A stretch of DNA of 64,000 nucleotides from Athripsodes cinereus (GCA_947579605.1 OX388311.1:30382951-30446950); one strand, 5' to 3'; counted from the first letter of the stretch, positions 24,445 to 35,900 are shown. Notes: a model not told the origin generated them from the sequence alone. Numbers and translations are program-made.

Positions 24445-24660
24445 TATCACAGCATCTCTTACAAATGGAGTATTTAACGGACAGACAGTATATTTACAAC
24501 GTCCAAGTTGTTCTCTACGTGCCATAAAATGTATAGAAATCCAGAATGGATGGCATATCTCATCGATAAATTAAAAGTATTTAATCCCTCGCATGTGGTG
24601 TTTTACGAATACCTACCCTTAACGGGTCGACGATTCTCATCGCCAATAGCAAGAGATTTT
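24445..24660 (-). repeat. DR1 copy
   Basis: Antisense DR1: ACTATCACAGCATCTCTTAC, AACGTCCAAGTTGTTCTCTA, CCAGAATGGATGGCATATCT, TGGTGTTTTACGAATACC. It starts 67 bp after the 5' LTR. Confidence 0.7.
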
Positions 24661-24669
24661 TTTTACTAC

Positions 24670-24875
24670 TACTACTGTACCATCACGGCATATCCCACAA
24701 ATACCTATTTATAGTTGTTGTCTGGTTTGTACTTTTTATCAATAAATAAAAAAAGTAGGGTAGCCGGCAGACAAGCTACATATAACAATAATGCAAACTG
24801 TCCTCCACGTGCCAACCAAAAAATTATGACATTCAGAATGCCAGAAGCCAGTAGACTAACTGCACCCATCGAACT
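24670..24875 (-). repeat. DR1 copy, partial, broken by a small insertion
   Basis: GTACCATCACGGCATATCCC, then after about 50 bp of other sequence GTAGGGTAGCCGGCAGACA and GACATTCAGAATGCC. Confidence 0.6.
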
Positions 24876-25439
24876 TATGTAGGTGTTGTTAATTAACGAC
24901 ATTAACTTTTAAATCTGAGGAATCAGTTATTTATTGTGTTAACTCAATTATATTGTTATACCTACAACATCTCTACTTATTCAGTCGTATCACATAGTAT
25001 TTAAAATTTTGTCAGAAAATATGCATTTTTAAAATGAAATTAATGAATAAAAAGTTTTATTTTATCGTTTCTTATTAGGAAATTCGTGATTATATTATGA
25101 TATATTAATACGAGGGTTAATTAATATAGTTAACCATGTATTCAAAAGAATAACACTTGTATATCAACTGTAAGGCCGTTGGACTAAAATAATTGAAGAT
25201 TTCCCCCGAATAAAGCGATATATAATATATATTTTTTCAGATAACGACGTCTTTATCGCAATCTTCCTATTATTCCTTATTTCATCTTCCAGGGTAATGA
25301 AAATACCAAAAAGAGTAACTAAATCAGACTTATTTTTGTAAGCAAATTATCGGATAGTCATATAAGGAGCTAAATGCAAGCAAAATACCCTTTTACGTTT
25401 GTAAAATGTTATGTTAACGCTATATGAGAATTATATGAA
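24876..25439. other. AT-rich stretch, nothing recognised
   Basis: No coding or element signature seen. Confidence 0.5.
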
Positions 25440-25533
25440 GTTTAAAATAAGCAAAGCAAAGGATAGACGAGAGTGGAAGAGACTACTGGATTCAGCCAAG
25501 GCCCACCCAGGGCTGTCTACTCATGATGATGAA
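25440..25533 (+). pseudogene. RTE-like LINE 3' end scrap
   Basis: Encodes AKDRREWKRLLDSAKAHPGL and ends in ATGATGATGA, the typical final codons and tail of RTE-type elements. About 90 bp survive. Confidence 0.7.
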
Positions 25534-26009
25534 AAATAATGTGAGACGCAAAAGGGTGTATATTATGTGTTATACGAGTATACCTACACCTTTCTCGTGG
25601 AATTTTTCAGCTGTTTTTCTCCACAACCTATTTGCTTACCTGAATATTTTTTGTATCGTCCAAAAATATGTATTTTATGTACCTATCCCTAGGTTAGTAT
25701 GCATAAAAAACTTTTAGTAAAAATTTCAAGACTCCTTCGTTTTTCTTTTTATTACTGTAATAAAAAAAATCTCGGGCATATAGAGCCTTGTTCAGAGGAA
25801 GTATAAAATTGCATATTGATTATAATATTTAGCGTATTTCAATGTAGATTTATGACTAATTACATAGGTTTGATTAATTACATGTATTTAGTAATGCAAA
25901 TTTAATGTAACTTTTGTACTCTTCCTTCGTAATATAATAGATAATTGGACATAACCTGTGTGACGGTAGAATGAACATTTGTGTCAGACAAACAATTCAT
26001 ATAAGCATT

Positions 26010-26075
26010 ATATTTGGCGCCCAATCCTTTCTGCCTACCCCACAAGCGAAGCGAAGTGAGTGTATGTGTGTTTGT
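26010..26075 (+). repeat. LINE-B 3' tail scrap
   Basis: CTTTCTGCCTACCCCACAAG matches the terminal block of LINE-B (CTCTCTGCCTACCCCACTTG). Confidence 0.5.
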
Positions 26076-26187
26076 ATATTTGGTATTACAGTATTGTTAT
26101 TATGTAAATTTAAAGAAAAAATATACATATGACACAAACACTAAACGTTATTCCAATTTACGAGAAATTTTCACTAACCTTCGTCGG

Positions 26188-26528
26188 AATAAATAAAACA
26201 AGCGTTTTATTCTACTAATGATTTAATTTGTGAGAAAGACGTCTTTCGTCTTATGAGGACATTGTCAATCTGATTTTAAAAATACAACAATATTCATATA
26301 TATAAAAATATTTACAATAACAATGATAAGGGACTAAGGGAGAGCTTAGTATAGTATAATTATACTATATATTATACTATACTCCCTTATCATTGTTATT
26401 GTAAATATTTTTATATATATGAATATTGTTGTATTTTTAAAATCAGATTGACAATGTCCTCATAAGACGAAAGACGTCTCTCTCACAAATTAAATCATTA
26501 GTAGAATAAAACGCTTGTTTTATTTATT
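26188..26528. mobile_element. Foldback element with 146-bp arms
   Basis: Left arm 26188-26333 and right arm 26383-26528 are inverted repeats differing at about one position (GTGAGAAAGACG against GTGAGAGAGACG). The 49-bp spacer contains its own AT palindrome around TATAATTATACTATA. Such structure fits a foldback MITE. AACCTTCGTCGG occurs at 26176-26187, directly at the left edge, and again at 26571-26582, 42 bp beyond the right edge. Relatives with GAGAGACGTCTTTCGTC lie at 5290-5385 and 48427-48535. Confidence 0.85.
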
Positions 26529-26603
26529 TCGATATGGAATTCTACTACCTAAACACCGACACAGTGAATAAACCTTCGTCGGTTTCAGCACGCTACTTCA
26601 TAC

Positions 26604-27098
26604 CAGGGATGTTGCGAATATCCGCATCCGCATCCGCAAATGCGGAGCTTCCGCATGTATTTGGACATCTGCATCCGCATCCGCATCCGCAATAATCGAT
26701 GCGGATGTTCATGCGGATGCGGATGTAAGACAATTTGCGACAAGAAAGAAATGGGGCGGGGCCGGCGAATGGCGCGTGCCGTTCGCACTTGACATTAACC
26801 AATGGGAACGAAAAAATTGGTGACAAAATCCGACGCATTTTTATTTTTGCCGGTTTTATTTTATTTTTGCAAATAACAAAAAATAAAAAAAAATATTTCG
26901 CCGAAAAATCCATAATATTATTGTAGCAACAATTACGTCACATATTTGACAGTGGGGCCTACCAACTAAGAATGTTCCTACTTTTTTTCTATAACATCTT
27001 AAACATCCGCATCCGCATCCGCGGATGTGAGCCTTCAAAAATCCGCATCCGCATTCACATCCGCGGATGTGTAAAAATCGACATCCGCAACATCCCTG
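26604..27098. mobile_element. Non-autonomous hAT element (495 bp)
   Basis: Termini CAGGGATGTTGCG and its complement CGCAACATCCCTG, flanked on both sides by CTTCATAC (26596-26603 and 27099-27106), a perfect 8-bp target duplication as made by hAT transposases. Subterminal arrays of the hexamer GCGGAT/ATCCGC lie in both orientations at both ends, likely transposase-binding repeats. The middle has a GC-rich patch (26745-26800). ORFs rich in RMRM, CGCG and HPHP are hexamer translations and not genes. Confidence 0.95.
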
Positions 27099-27319
27099 CT
27101 TCATACTCACAAAAGAGCCAAAAGAAATCTGCTCGCTGGTAGAATATTTTTAACATGTATTTTTTTTCATTACTATGCGGATTGCAGCAATTTATCTACC
27201 TCATAATTATTTTCCACAACGCGCACGAAAAATATTCAGCGATTAATACATTTAACTCGATTTGGCAATGAGTCAATTCATCCCCTTTTTCTTTTTGCAC
27301 ACAGAATTCGCGATCGTAT

Positions 27320-27440
27320 GAAGTTACATTTGTAAATTTAACACATAAGACTATTTTGCAAGGATTATTTGGTTATTCTCCAGATGAGATTTGAACCCAC
27401 AAGTCTTGTCCAATTAAGCTATCGGATGACACTCTGAAGG
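27320..27440 (-). repeat. Old tRNA-related repeat
   Basis: GATTTGAACCCACAAG with a preceding TTATTTGGTTATTCTCCAGA context recurs at 55150-55185. The minus strand has a B-box-like GGGTTCAAATC. Too diverged for a functional tRNA. Confidence 0.5.
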
Positions 27441-27754
27441 CGACTTTTCAAACTTCAACGAATCTGCTCTGGTTTTATTCTGCATTCACGATAGAGTTCG
27501 TTATTTTAATTTTTTAGTGATCAATAATATAACCGATTGTAAATTATCTTATTGATTTCATCACTAATTCGAAATCATTAGGCCGTGTTTACACAATCAT
27601 AATATCAAATATTAATCTGTTCGTATGTTTGTTTAAGTTGATCATTTTATTGAAAACAACGAACAATACATAATTATATAACAATACATAGACTATTTTA
27701 AATTTAAACATCCTCCTTATAGAGACAAATCTCGTGTAAGAGAGAGTTTGTTTT

Positions 27755-27865
27755 AATATTTTGAGAATTTCCAATGATAGTTGGCCACCAAGAACACTTT
27801 GCTTTAATCTGCAGGGCTTCCGAAGGCCTAAACGTCCCCCTTTCAATATACACGTTATATACATG
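27755..27865 (+). pseudogene. LINE-C coding fragment
   Basis: Plus strand reads NDSWPPRTLCF..LQGFRRPKRPPF, the counterpart of [22 protein letters not shown] in the 34144-34947 copy. Confidence 0.75.
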
Positions 27866-28249
27866 TTTCTACTATTTATTTATTGATACAATAAACGGAT
27901 GTTTCCTCTTATTATTCTTTATTCTTTCTTATCATCCATAGGCCATTGATTTGGCACTTGGAATCGTCAGGCAATTATATAGTTTTTTTTTACAAATGAC
28001 AAAATAATCAATTTACAACAATACAATGAATAAATAAATAAAGAAATTAATAGTACAATATAAAGTTCAATACAAATAACATAACATATGCATACTCTTA
28101 TTACTCTTTATAAGATTATAAGAAATTAAAATAAAAACAAAACAAATGAAAACCTCAAACAAAAAACCGAGACAAAAATTTAAATTATTATAAATAGTAC
28201 TATGACATTAACAACAAAACTTTAGGAATATCGTTAAAACAGGTGACAC
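27866..28249. other. A/T-rich LINE-tail-like stretch
   Basis: A-rich with AATAAATAAATAAAG runs, like a LINE 3' UTR. No gene. Confidence 0.4.
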
Positions 28250-28325
28250 AACTGACTCAAAAATGCTCTGATTGGAGGAGTGTGGTTTCTGTCTTGTGCT
28301 ACAAGGAGCAGCGTGTAAATTGATT
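28250..28325 (+). pseudogene. LINE-C 3' tail scrap
   Basis: GCTCTGATTGGAGGAGTGTG followed by TTTCTGTCTTG and GGAGCAGCGTG, the end of the RTE-like frame (compare 33055-33112). Confidence 0.6.
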
Positions 28326-28419
28326 GATTGGTTGATGTTTGCACTGTGTTTTCTGTAGACACCTTTATCAAACAAGTAATAAGTAAACCCTTTACGCAAA
28401 CTACTACTTTGATGGCATC

Positions 28420-28550
28420 ACGACATATCCCTCAAGTGGGATACCCAGTAGACCAACTGCATGTTAAAACTTGCATATCGTTCTCTCCGTGACAATAAAA
28501 GTTGAAGACATTCAGAATGAGTGGCACGTCGATGTTCATGTTTTATTTTT
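28420..28550 (-). repeat. DR1 copy, 3' half
   Basis: GGCATCACGACATATCCCTC, CCAGTAGACCAACTGCATG, GACATTCAGAATGAGTGGC. Confidence 0.75.
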
Positions 28551-29684
28551 ACAAATTCGTCAATTTAACGAGTATTTTTGAGATATGCGATGTCGGGTAT
28601 AAAGCTAGTTATTAAACTAATTTAATGCAAATTAATTTATTTTTTGCATACATTATTGTATATGTATGTACCTATTTTATTATGAAAATTGTTTGTTGTT
28701 ATTACCAAATAACGATATTTAATTTACAAAATTATGGACATGGTTTCAAACTTACTACATACACGTTTGATGTTTATTATATCGTATTATATTGTGTCAA
28801 GATCACTACTAGGTTTTTATTCAACAATTTTATTTTATCATCATAAAATTATGTGTTATAATAAACATTTCCAGAACTGGGCACCGTTAATCGAAAATTT
28901 AACTGATTCAATCGTTAATTTCTTAACGAAAATTTTTATTTCTTTACTTTTCAATCGTTATAATTCAAAAATCTAACACATGTCCACTTAATCGATACAA
29001 TTAAGTCAAGGGACTGAAAATTAAAGTATTATAATATTTTTATTTATTTATTCTTTACTGTGCATTAATCACAACACGTGCAATTGTATACAGAGGGCGA
29101 TTTTATCGCAAAGGCGCAATCTTTTACAACTACCCAATTTTTATTAATTTTTAAAAATCAAAAAAAATTTTTTTTCAAGAAACCAGTTATTGTACCAGAA
29201 CAAGTTTACGTTACTTCTTCTACGAGCGCCGTATCAAGTCCCCCTAACGTTTGTTATCACCCTGGTGCCACTCCTCCACCCGTCGTATTCCGATCCAATC
29301 AAGAATGTTGTGCAGCCATGACTATCTATCTGCCTTAACATTATTGATGTTAATAAAAAATCGGACATTATTAACTCGGTAATCTGTTAATCGTTAATGC
29401 CTGACGTTAATCATTACCTACAAACGATCATTCTGATCTCCGCATTATAAATATTACTGCATATCTTTTATTACCTACATAATAATATGATACTTCATAT
29501 AAGAAACATGTTTGATGTAGTAGTGAGTTACACAATATACTCGTATTATGACATTAACCCTAATGCTGTAATTCACTTAACTACATTTCATTTTACCTGT
29601 GTGTACCTACCTACTAACCTTAATGCTACCAATTAATTTTGCGAATCATATAAAAATAATATTCTAAGGACAAAACCATTCGGA
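28551..29684. other. AT-rich stretch, no gene recognised
   Basis: Chance ORFs only. The 86-codon plus-strand ORF at 29078-29338 has low-complexity content and no known domain. Confidence 0.45.
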
Positions 29685-29765
29685 CCTTAATTGAAAAACC
29701 ATTTTTACACAATTTAACTTTGTGGAAAACCCAATTGGAAAAAGTGTGAAAGGCGTCCCAACGCT
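29685..29765. repeat. MITE end fragment (CACAATGT family)
   Basis: TTGTGGAAAACCCAATTGGA, then AAAGTGTGAAAGGCGTCCCA, the complement of the right-end block at 42060-42130. Confidence 0.5.
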
Positions 29766-30220
29766 TATGTATTGGCTTTCATCATCTCAGGCTCCTTTAT
29801 TCAGAGCGTTTCTGCGTCAACTGAGTCACCTTGGCTCACAACATTCTAGCATTCTGATGTCGTTATAAGACCAGTATATTGTGCAAGAGGAACGTCCTAG
29901 CTGTCGGAACCCTTGTCGGAAACAGATCTATCTTTACACACTTCCTTAGCTTCCTCCACATTCATACTGTTTGTCATACACGCACGTCGGCTCCTCTTAC
30001 TCAATACGCGGCCGTCCTTGAAAGTTTGATCCACGTGATCAAGCCACGTGATTCTTAGATGCCCGCGTTTCCTCACACCCCTTTCAGACAAGTATATCCT
30101 TTTTGTCACTACGAATGGACGAAAGAACATTGATCTTTTTGGCTAACTATAACTGAACATTCTCAAAACGTGGTTCAACTAGGACCATCTCTTCTCCTAG
30201 GTTGGCTTGAATAATCACTT
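29765..30220 (-). pseudogene. LINE-C fragment split by LINE-B
   Basis: The LINE-C reverse-transcriptase tail occupies 29765-29920 and resumes at 30118-30220 (GAACATTGATCTTTTTGGC), as in the uninterrupted copy at 34250-34390. The break holds a LINE-B piece. Confidence 0.75.
29921..30117 (-). pseudogene. LINE-B fragment nested in LINE-C
   Basis: Minus strand encodes RIYLSERGVRKRGHLR and VDQTFKDGRVLSKRSRRAC, the C-terminal reverse-transcriptase region of LINE-B. It lacks the LINE-B 3' end. Confidence 0.8.
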
Positions 30221-30221
30221 A

Positions 30222-30794
30222 CGGTGTCCATGGACAACGTTCCCAAAAATAAAAAATATGATAAAAATTTAGACTCAATATTTCAATGCGGCCGTAGGTG
30301 ACTTATTAAAATGTCCACATTAAATTGATTTATTTTTATCTTTATATCCAGGGAAATTAAATTTATCGTATGCGGCTCTACACCATAGACCCATTCTAGA
30401 CTCTGGGTACCTACATACTCGATTACACTTAGATGCCAAAACTAAGTATATAATATGTCAGATTTCATATATTTGCTAATACATACCCACATATTATTTT
30501 ATTTCTTGCCCCATAACTATAGTTAATTTGTTACACGAGTGTTGTTGATCTCCTTTTTTTTCATTTGTGTTGTATATTATTTTTACAGCTTTTATACCGC
30601 GCTGGAAGCGACACATTTGTTTCAAAATCAAAACGTGTAATCTTCAAAACATGAATATAAAATCCTTGTCTTGATTTAATTTGTATTGTTCTGTCTGCAG
30701 TATTTCAAATGTGCAAAAAAACTCACACCGTATATTGTAGAAATAAAAGAGGATTTTGTTTGAATAATTTAATAAGAAATAACACTGTTTTTTT
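30222..30794. other. AT-rich stretch, nothing recognised
   Basis: No exon, RNA or element signature seen. Confidence 0.45.
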
Positions 30795-30860
30795 TGTTTC
30801 TACATGCAGCTGGTCTACTGACTACACCACTTCTAGGATATGCCATGGTGGTATAGTAGT
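30795..30860 (+). repeat. DR1 3' end fragment
   Basis: ACATGCAGCTGGTCTACTG, CACCACTTCTAGGATATGCC, ATGGTGGTATAG. Confidence 0.65.
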
Positions 30861-30861
30861 G

Positions 30862-31800
30862 GTAAAATAGACATAAATCATCCATAGTTTCGTCTTTGTG
30901 GGGGTTGCCCCTGACTGGCTCGTCTGGAACCATTATTGGGAACCCATGGTGAGGTGTGATAATAAGAAAAAGTGATAAGAACATACGTGATGTCCATGAT
31001 GATGTATGATACTGTGATCATCGTTATTGTCTATTATTGATAAAAAAATAAATTAAACTTTATTGGTTAGTATCTAAAATGTATTGATTCATTGCAAGGA
31101 GGGAAATACAAAACTTTAAGTTTCATTTCATTTCAAATAGTAGACTGTTTTTTATTTACTGGGGACTTCACGGGGTAGGTTATTACTGAGTGAGCTTTTT
31201 TCCTTTTTCTCCTATTTTTTGTTGCGTCAATAGTGTTGTACACCTACTACTAAACTATCGTTACATTTCATTTATGTATGCATGTTTATTACTATTGTTA
31301 TTTATATTTTCAAATATAAAATTCTTTTTATTATTGCCAATTAAAAATTATCATTGTCAAAAGCAACTTTATATCACAGGCATAGCCTGACTTCAGTGAT
31401 TTATTTCCCCAATACTCGTCATCGAATGTAAACCTTTCAAGAGATAATAAATATTTTAAACAAATTATTAGTTACGCAATCATCAAACACAAATTGATGG
31501 TGAGAGTCGTGATCTTAGTGTCCTTGTCACAGGTCAACTCGCTAGTTACCTGACTACTTTTCTTAATGATAACGTTTGATAATATACCGCCCGTGTTTAT
31601 TTTATTAATCTATGTATATTTACATACACCTGACGCTAAGTGAATTCGATTTCAATTGAAACATTATCAATCAATCAAATAATAGTATAAAATTAACTTG
31701 TTTGCGTTTATATTTTGATTTATTTAATTATTGGACGTAGCAACTAAATGCCTGGACGTGGAGTCCTCGACAAATAATAAGTATCCCTATATTTTCTGTT
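30862..31800. other. AT-rich stretch, no gene recognised
   Basis: Searched for upstream HMGCR exons without success. Only chance ORFs. Confidence 0.45.
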
Positions 31801-31801
31801 A

Positions 31802-32340
31802 CTTATGGAGTGTCTTGTAAAAAAGCAAGTATTTTGCTAGTGCACAATACCATCCTGGTACCGACACTTATGTATGCAAGCGAAACGTGGACATGGTTGA
31901 AGATGGACGAAAGTGGATTAAATGCTGTGTTAATGAGATCGCTGAGAAGGATGGTTGGTAAAACGTTGCGTGATAGAGTGAGGAATGACGATATTAGAAG
32001 AATGAGTGGATGAATGAGAAGTGTTGTGGATAGAATGCGTGTAAATAAATTGAGATGGTTTGGTCATGTGGAACGAATGGAAGAGGAAAGAATGACAAAG
32101 AGGATATACTTGGCTGAAAGGAGGGGTGTGAGGAAGCGCGGGCGTCCGAGAACTACATAGCTTGAACATGTAGATCAAATTCTCAAGGACGGCCGTGTTT
32201 TGAGTAAAAGAAACCGACGTGCGTGCATGAGAAATTGTATGACTATGGAGGAAGCGAAAGAAGTATGTAAAGACAGATCTAATTGGCGTTCCGTTCTCTC
32301 TGCCTACCCCACTTGGGATACGGCGTGAGGGAATAGATAG
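31802..32340 (+). pseudogene. LINE-B reverse-transcriptase C-terminus and 3' end, best copy
   Basis: The reading frame gives ILVPTLMYASETWTW, then LRRMVGKTLRDRVRNDDIRR, a TGA at 32011, then RMRVNKLRWFGHVERMEEER, GVRKRGRPRTT, a TAG at 32158 and VDQILKDGRVLSKRNRRAC. It ends CTCTCTGCCTACCCCACTTG, then GGATACGGCGTGAGGGAATA with a GATA-like tail. This is the thumb/C-terminal region of an RTE- or CR1-group element, 5'-truncated and broken by two stops. Confidence 0.85.
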
Positions 32341-32374
32341 ATAGATTTATAAAAGACCACGTTCAAGTCAGCAA

Positions 32375-32480
32375 TGATGAGGTTTACCACCAATTTATTT
32401 TTACTAACCGGAGAGAACAGCTTGCATATTTACTATACGTGCAGTAAATATATTGGCTCCCCTACTTATGGAAGATGCCA
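32375..32480 (+). repeat. DR1 copy, 3' half
   Basis: GCAATGATGAGGTTTACCAC, CCGGAGAGAACAGCTTGCAT, TTGGCTCCCCTACTTATGG. Confidence 0.65.
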
Positions 32481-32872
32481 ACTTTGTAAAATTCAAAATT
32501 CAGTTCATTTACTTCTTTCATAATTTCGACAATCATTACATTACATTCGTGGAAACCTCTAAACAAAAATTCGCTCTTTTCATTAAGTTTTCGTGTATTC
32601 TGTAATAGGCAGGTTTTAATTAAGTGCCACGAACTGTGCATTTCTTGACCCAAATCAAATCATCTTTGTAAGATGCTATGCCATAAAAAAAATGCATTTC
32701 ACATAATACGTATATCAACAATTTGGTAAGATATTCAAGTTGTGTAAAAAACACACCCTGAATGTAAATATTGTAATTGTAATGTAATTGTATTTGTATA
32801 ATTGTAATTGTCTGTTTTCCAAACCATCTTTCGTTTACATGATTGTAATAATTATTTATCTATTTGTTTCAG

Positions 32873-32960
32873 CTATCGCCGGCATGTTCGCCATGGTATC
32901 CAGTGTAGTCTTCACATCTTCAGTCATCAACTTTTTGCGGGGAGATATGTCTGATCTAAA
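32873..32960 (+). CDS. Hmgcr: HMGCR exon a (sterol-sensing domain helix)
   Basis: Begins after TTGTTTCAG in split phase (CT ATC GCC). It encodes [20 protein letters not shown] and then a luminal loop to DMSDLK, split AA/G at the GTAAGT donor. The human counterpart reads [20 protein letters not shown]. Confidence 0.95.
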
Positions 32961-35900
32961 GTAAGTTTATTTGTCTACTATTTTTCTTGTTGTAATTACA
33001 TTTGACGGATTTATATGATTTTTTGTCACATACACATATTTTTGGCACAGAGACGCCCTGAATGGAGGAGGCTGGTTTCTGCCCTTCGCTTCTGAGAGGA
33101 GCGTTGATAATACAAAAATCATATAAATATATTAAAGTAGAATTTGTTATTCACTGAATTCCCAGATAAAGAATATGTCTCCTATTCTTTTTAAGTTTTT
33201 GTGTTTCCTATGAAAGGCAGGTATTTGTGAAACATCACATTGTAAGACGTTGAACGTCTTGAGTTCAGCGATGGGGTATGCCACCCATCCTGAATGTCTT
33301 AACTTTTATTGACACGGAAAGATCGACTTGCATATTTATTAAACAACCAGTTGGTCCGCTGAATACCCCAATTGTAGGAGAGGCCGTGATGGGATGGATG
33401 GATTATATCTATCTTCTTCTTCTTCTTCATATGTTCTGCCGGGTCCCCCCGACGTTGACGACCATTTGAGAGAAAGCCTTCCTGTCCTGGGCGGCGCGAA
33501 ACAGCTCCTCCACGGTTCTGACACCGGTCCACTGTCGAATGTTTATATATATTGTTTATTATTATATCTATACCATCTCGAAATCTCCCACACGTGAGGT
33601 TGTTAGAAGACTAACTGCATGTAATGAACATGCAAGTTGTCCTCCTCATGCTATAAAAAATAAGACGTTCAAAAGAGTAGCGTACCTCATTGCTGGATTG
33701 AATATATTAAATAATTTATTTGCTGGTATATATGTATTAGAAAACCAACAAATAATTTGATACTTCCTAATTAATTATAGGACATGTTGTATCGTTTGAA
33801 TAGAAAGAATTGTTAAATTTATAAAGAAATAGTATTCAGCAAATTCTGTTAAATGTGAAGCATTTGTTATAATATGATTGGATGTGAATTATGTTATGTG
33901 AAATAAAAATAGAATGTTTTGTACTTACATTGGTTTTATTAAATTAAAAATAGGATGTAACAATTATATCTTTTTAACACATTATAAATTTAGTTAAGAG
34001 AAAATATGATTTTAATACGTTTTAAATACCAGCAATTAAAATGTTGTTCGTGATGTACTTTGTACACTTACCTTTTACAAGACACTCAAAATTGAAAAAA
34101 GTTTTATTCTTTCCTGGGAACTCCATCATCATCATCATCGCCCTCAACGCTCCTCTCGGGAGCACAGGGCAGAAACCAGCCTCCTCCATTCAGAGCGTCT
34201 CTGTGCCAATTGCGTCACCTCTTCCCACGACATTCCTTGCGCTCTGATATCGTTGTCATAGGAACGGTGTATTGTGAAAGAGGGACGCCCGGGCCTACGG
34301 AACCCCTGCGGACGGAAGAACAGTGCTCTTTTTGGCCAACTATCATTGGGCATTCTCAAAACTTGTCCCAGCCAGGACCATCGTCTCTCTTGTATTACGG
34401 AGATTACAGGTCTCTGCTGGGTGCGCCGGCGCACAGCATCATTTGTAACATGTTCATACCATCTGACATCCAAAATCCTTCTAAGACACTTGTTTTCAAA
34501 GCTTAGTATCTTCCGCTCTTGAGCCTTGGTTAAGTGCCAAGACTCGCAGCCATATAGAAGGATTGGGATGATGCACGCATTGAACAAACGACATTTTGAC
34601 CTGATTCTGAGTCCAGACGCCTTCCAAACTTTGTTCATGTTGTTGAAAGCCCCGCTAGCTGCTCCTATGCGGATTGGTAATTCCGACCGAAGATCACCCT
34701 CTGGCGTTATGGTTGCTCCCAGGTACCTGAATTTACTAACCTGAGATATTTGGGAATTGCCAACCATTAGTGGGGTGTGAGTACTCGTGCATGTACTATT
34801 ACATATGTACTCCGTTTTACCAGCGTTGATACGAAGGCCAAGGCGCAAGGAATTTTCATAAAGAGCATTAGCGTTGCACTGTAATCCGTCCACAGATGTA
34901 TCAAAAAGGGCTAGATCATCCGCATATTCAAGATCGTCGACTTTCATCTACATAATAGTTATATGCTTGCAATTTATTATTAATCCTGATTTACATGCTA
35001 CATGCCACTACTGTGATCTGTCTTACTTGGAAAATGATATGTTAATCATTTCATTGTTTGTTGTGTCAAATCCGGGGAACCCCATTCTTGTGTGAAAACT
35101 TAACAGACACTACCGACCTACGTAATATTGATTTATTTATTGTATTAGTACACAAGCAGTAGAAAAACAGAATTGAATAAAATGAAACAACCGTTTCATT
35201 CTACTACAGATTAAACAAACACAAAAGAGAAAGAGTCATTTTACTCGAGATTTTGTATGAATGTAGAAGTATGTAAAGATAGAGCTATTTAGACTTCCAT
35301 TCTTTCTGCCTACCCCCACTTGGAATACATGAGGGTATAGTAATACCGTTACTTCTAGTATGGCTCTGAGTAATACCTAATATGTTATATTTATATACAC
35401 TCGTTATATTTAAATATAATAGTTTTAACATCAATAATATTTAATGTGTTTTATAATTAACTCCACGAGAAGCGTTAATTTATTGATTACTTACACCTAT
35501 TTATAGTTGTCGTGTACAATAAACAAACAACTTTGCTATCGGTACAATATTAATTTATTGCAATATAAAAGTATTAATTTTATTGAATATACTTAAAAGA
35601 ATAATATTCGCGCCTTAACCCGCCAGCAGCCATCACACATCAGTCAGACAGTCTCTGTCTGTGTTATTCCACTTGAGCATCTGTCAGAAAATGTAATCCC
35701 ACTGTTATTGTAGTGGTAATTCAATATTCATCTCAGTGCTTAACAAATGTTAATAAATAAAATAGGTACATTATAATTTTAGCAAATAAGATGCGATGGT
35801 TTGGGTTTGTGGAAAGAATGAAAGAGGACAGAATGACTAGAAATAAAAAATAAACATGGATGAGAAAAAGGGTGCTCGGAGACGTAGCCATCCTAGGATC

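Noticed and set aside
26585..27110. Overlapping ORFs rich in CGCG, RMRM and HPHP on the minus strand
   Set aside because: They are translations of the GCGGAT hexamer arrays of a hAT element in several frames.
27385..27440. Functional tRNA gene on the minus strand
   Set aside because: Only the B-box region resembles a tRNA; no acceptor stem pairs, and the same block recurs diverged at 55150.
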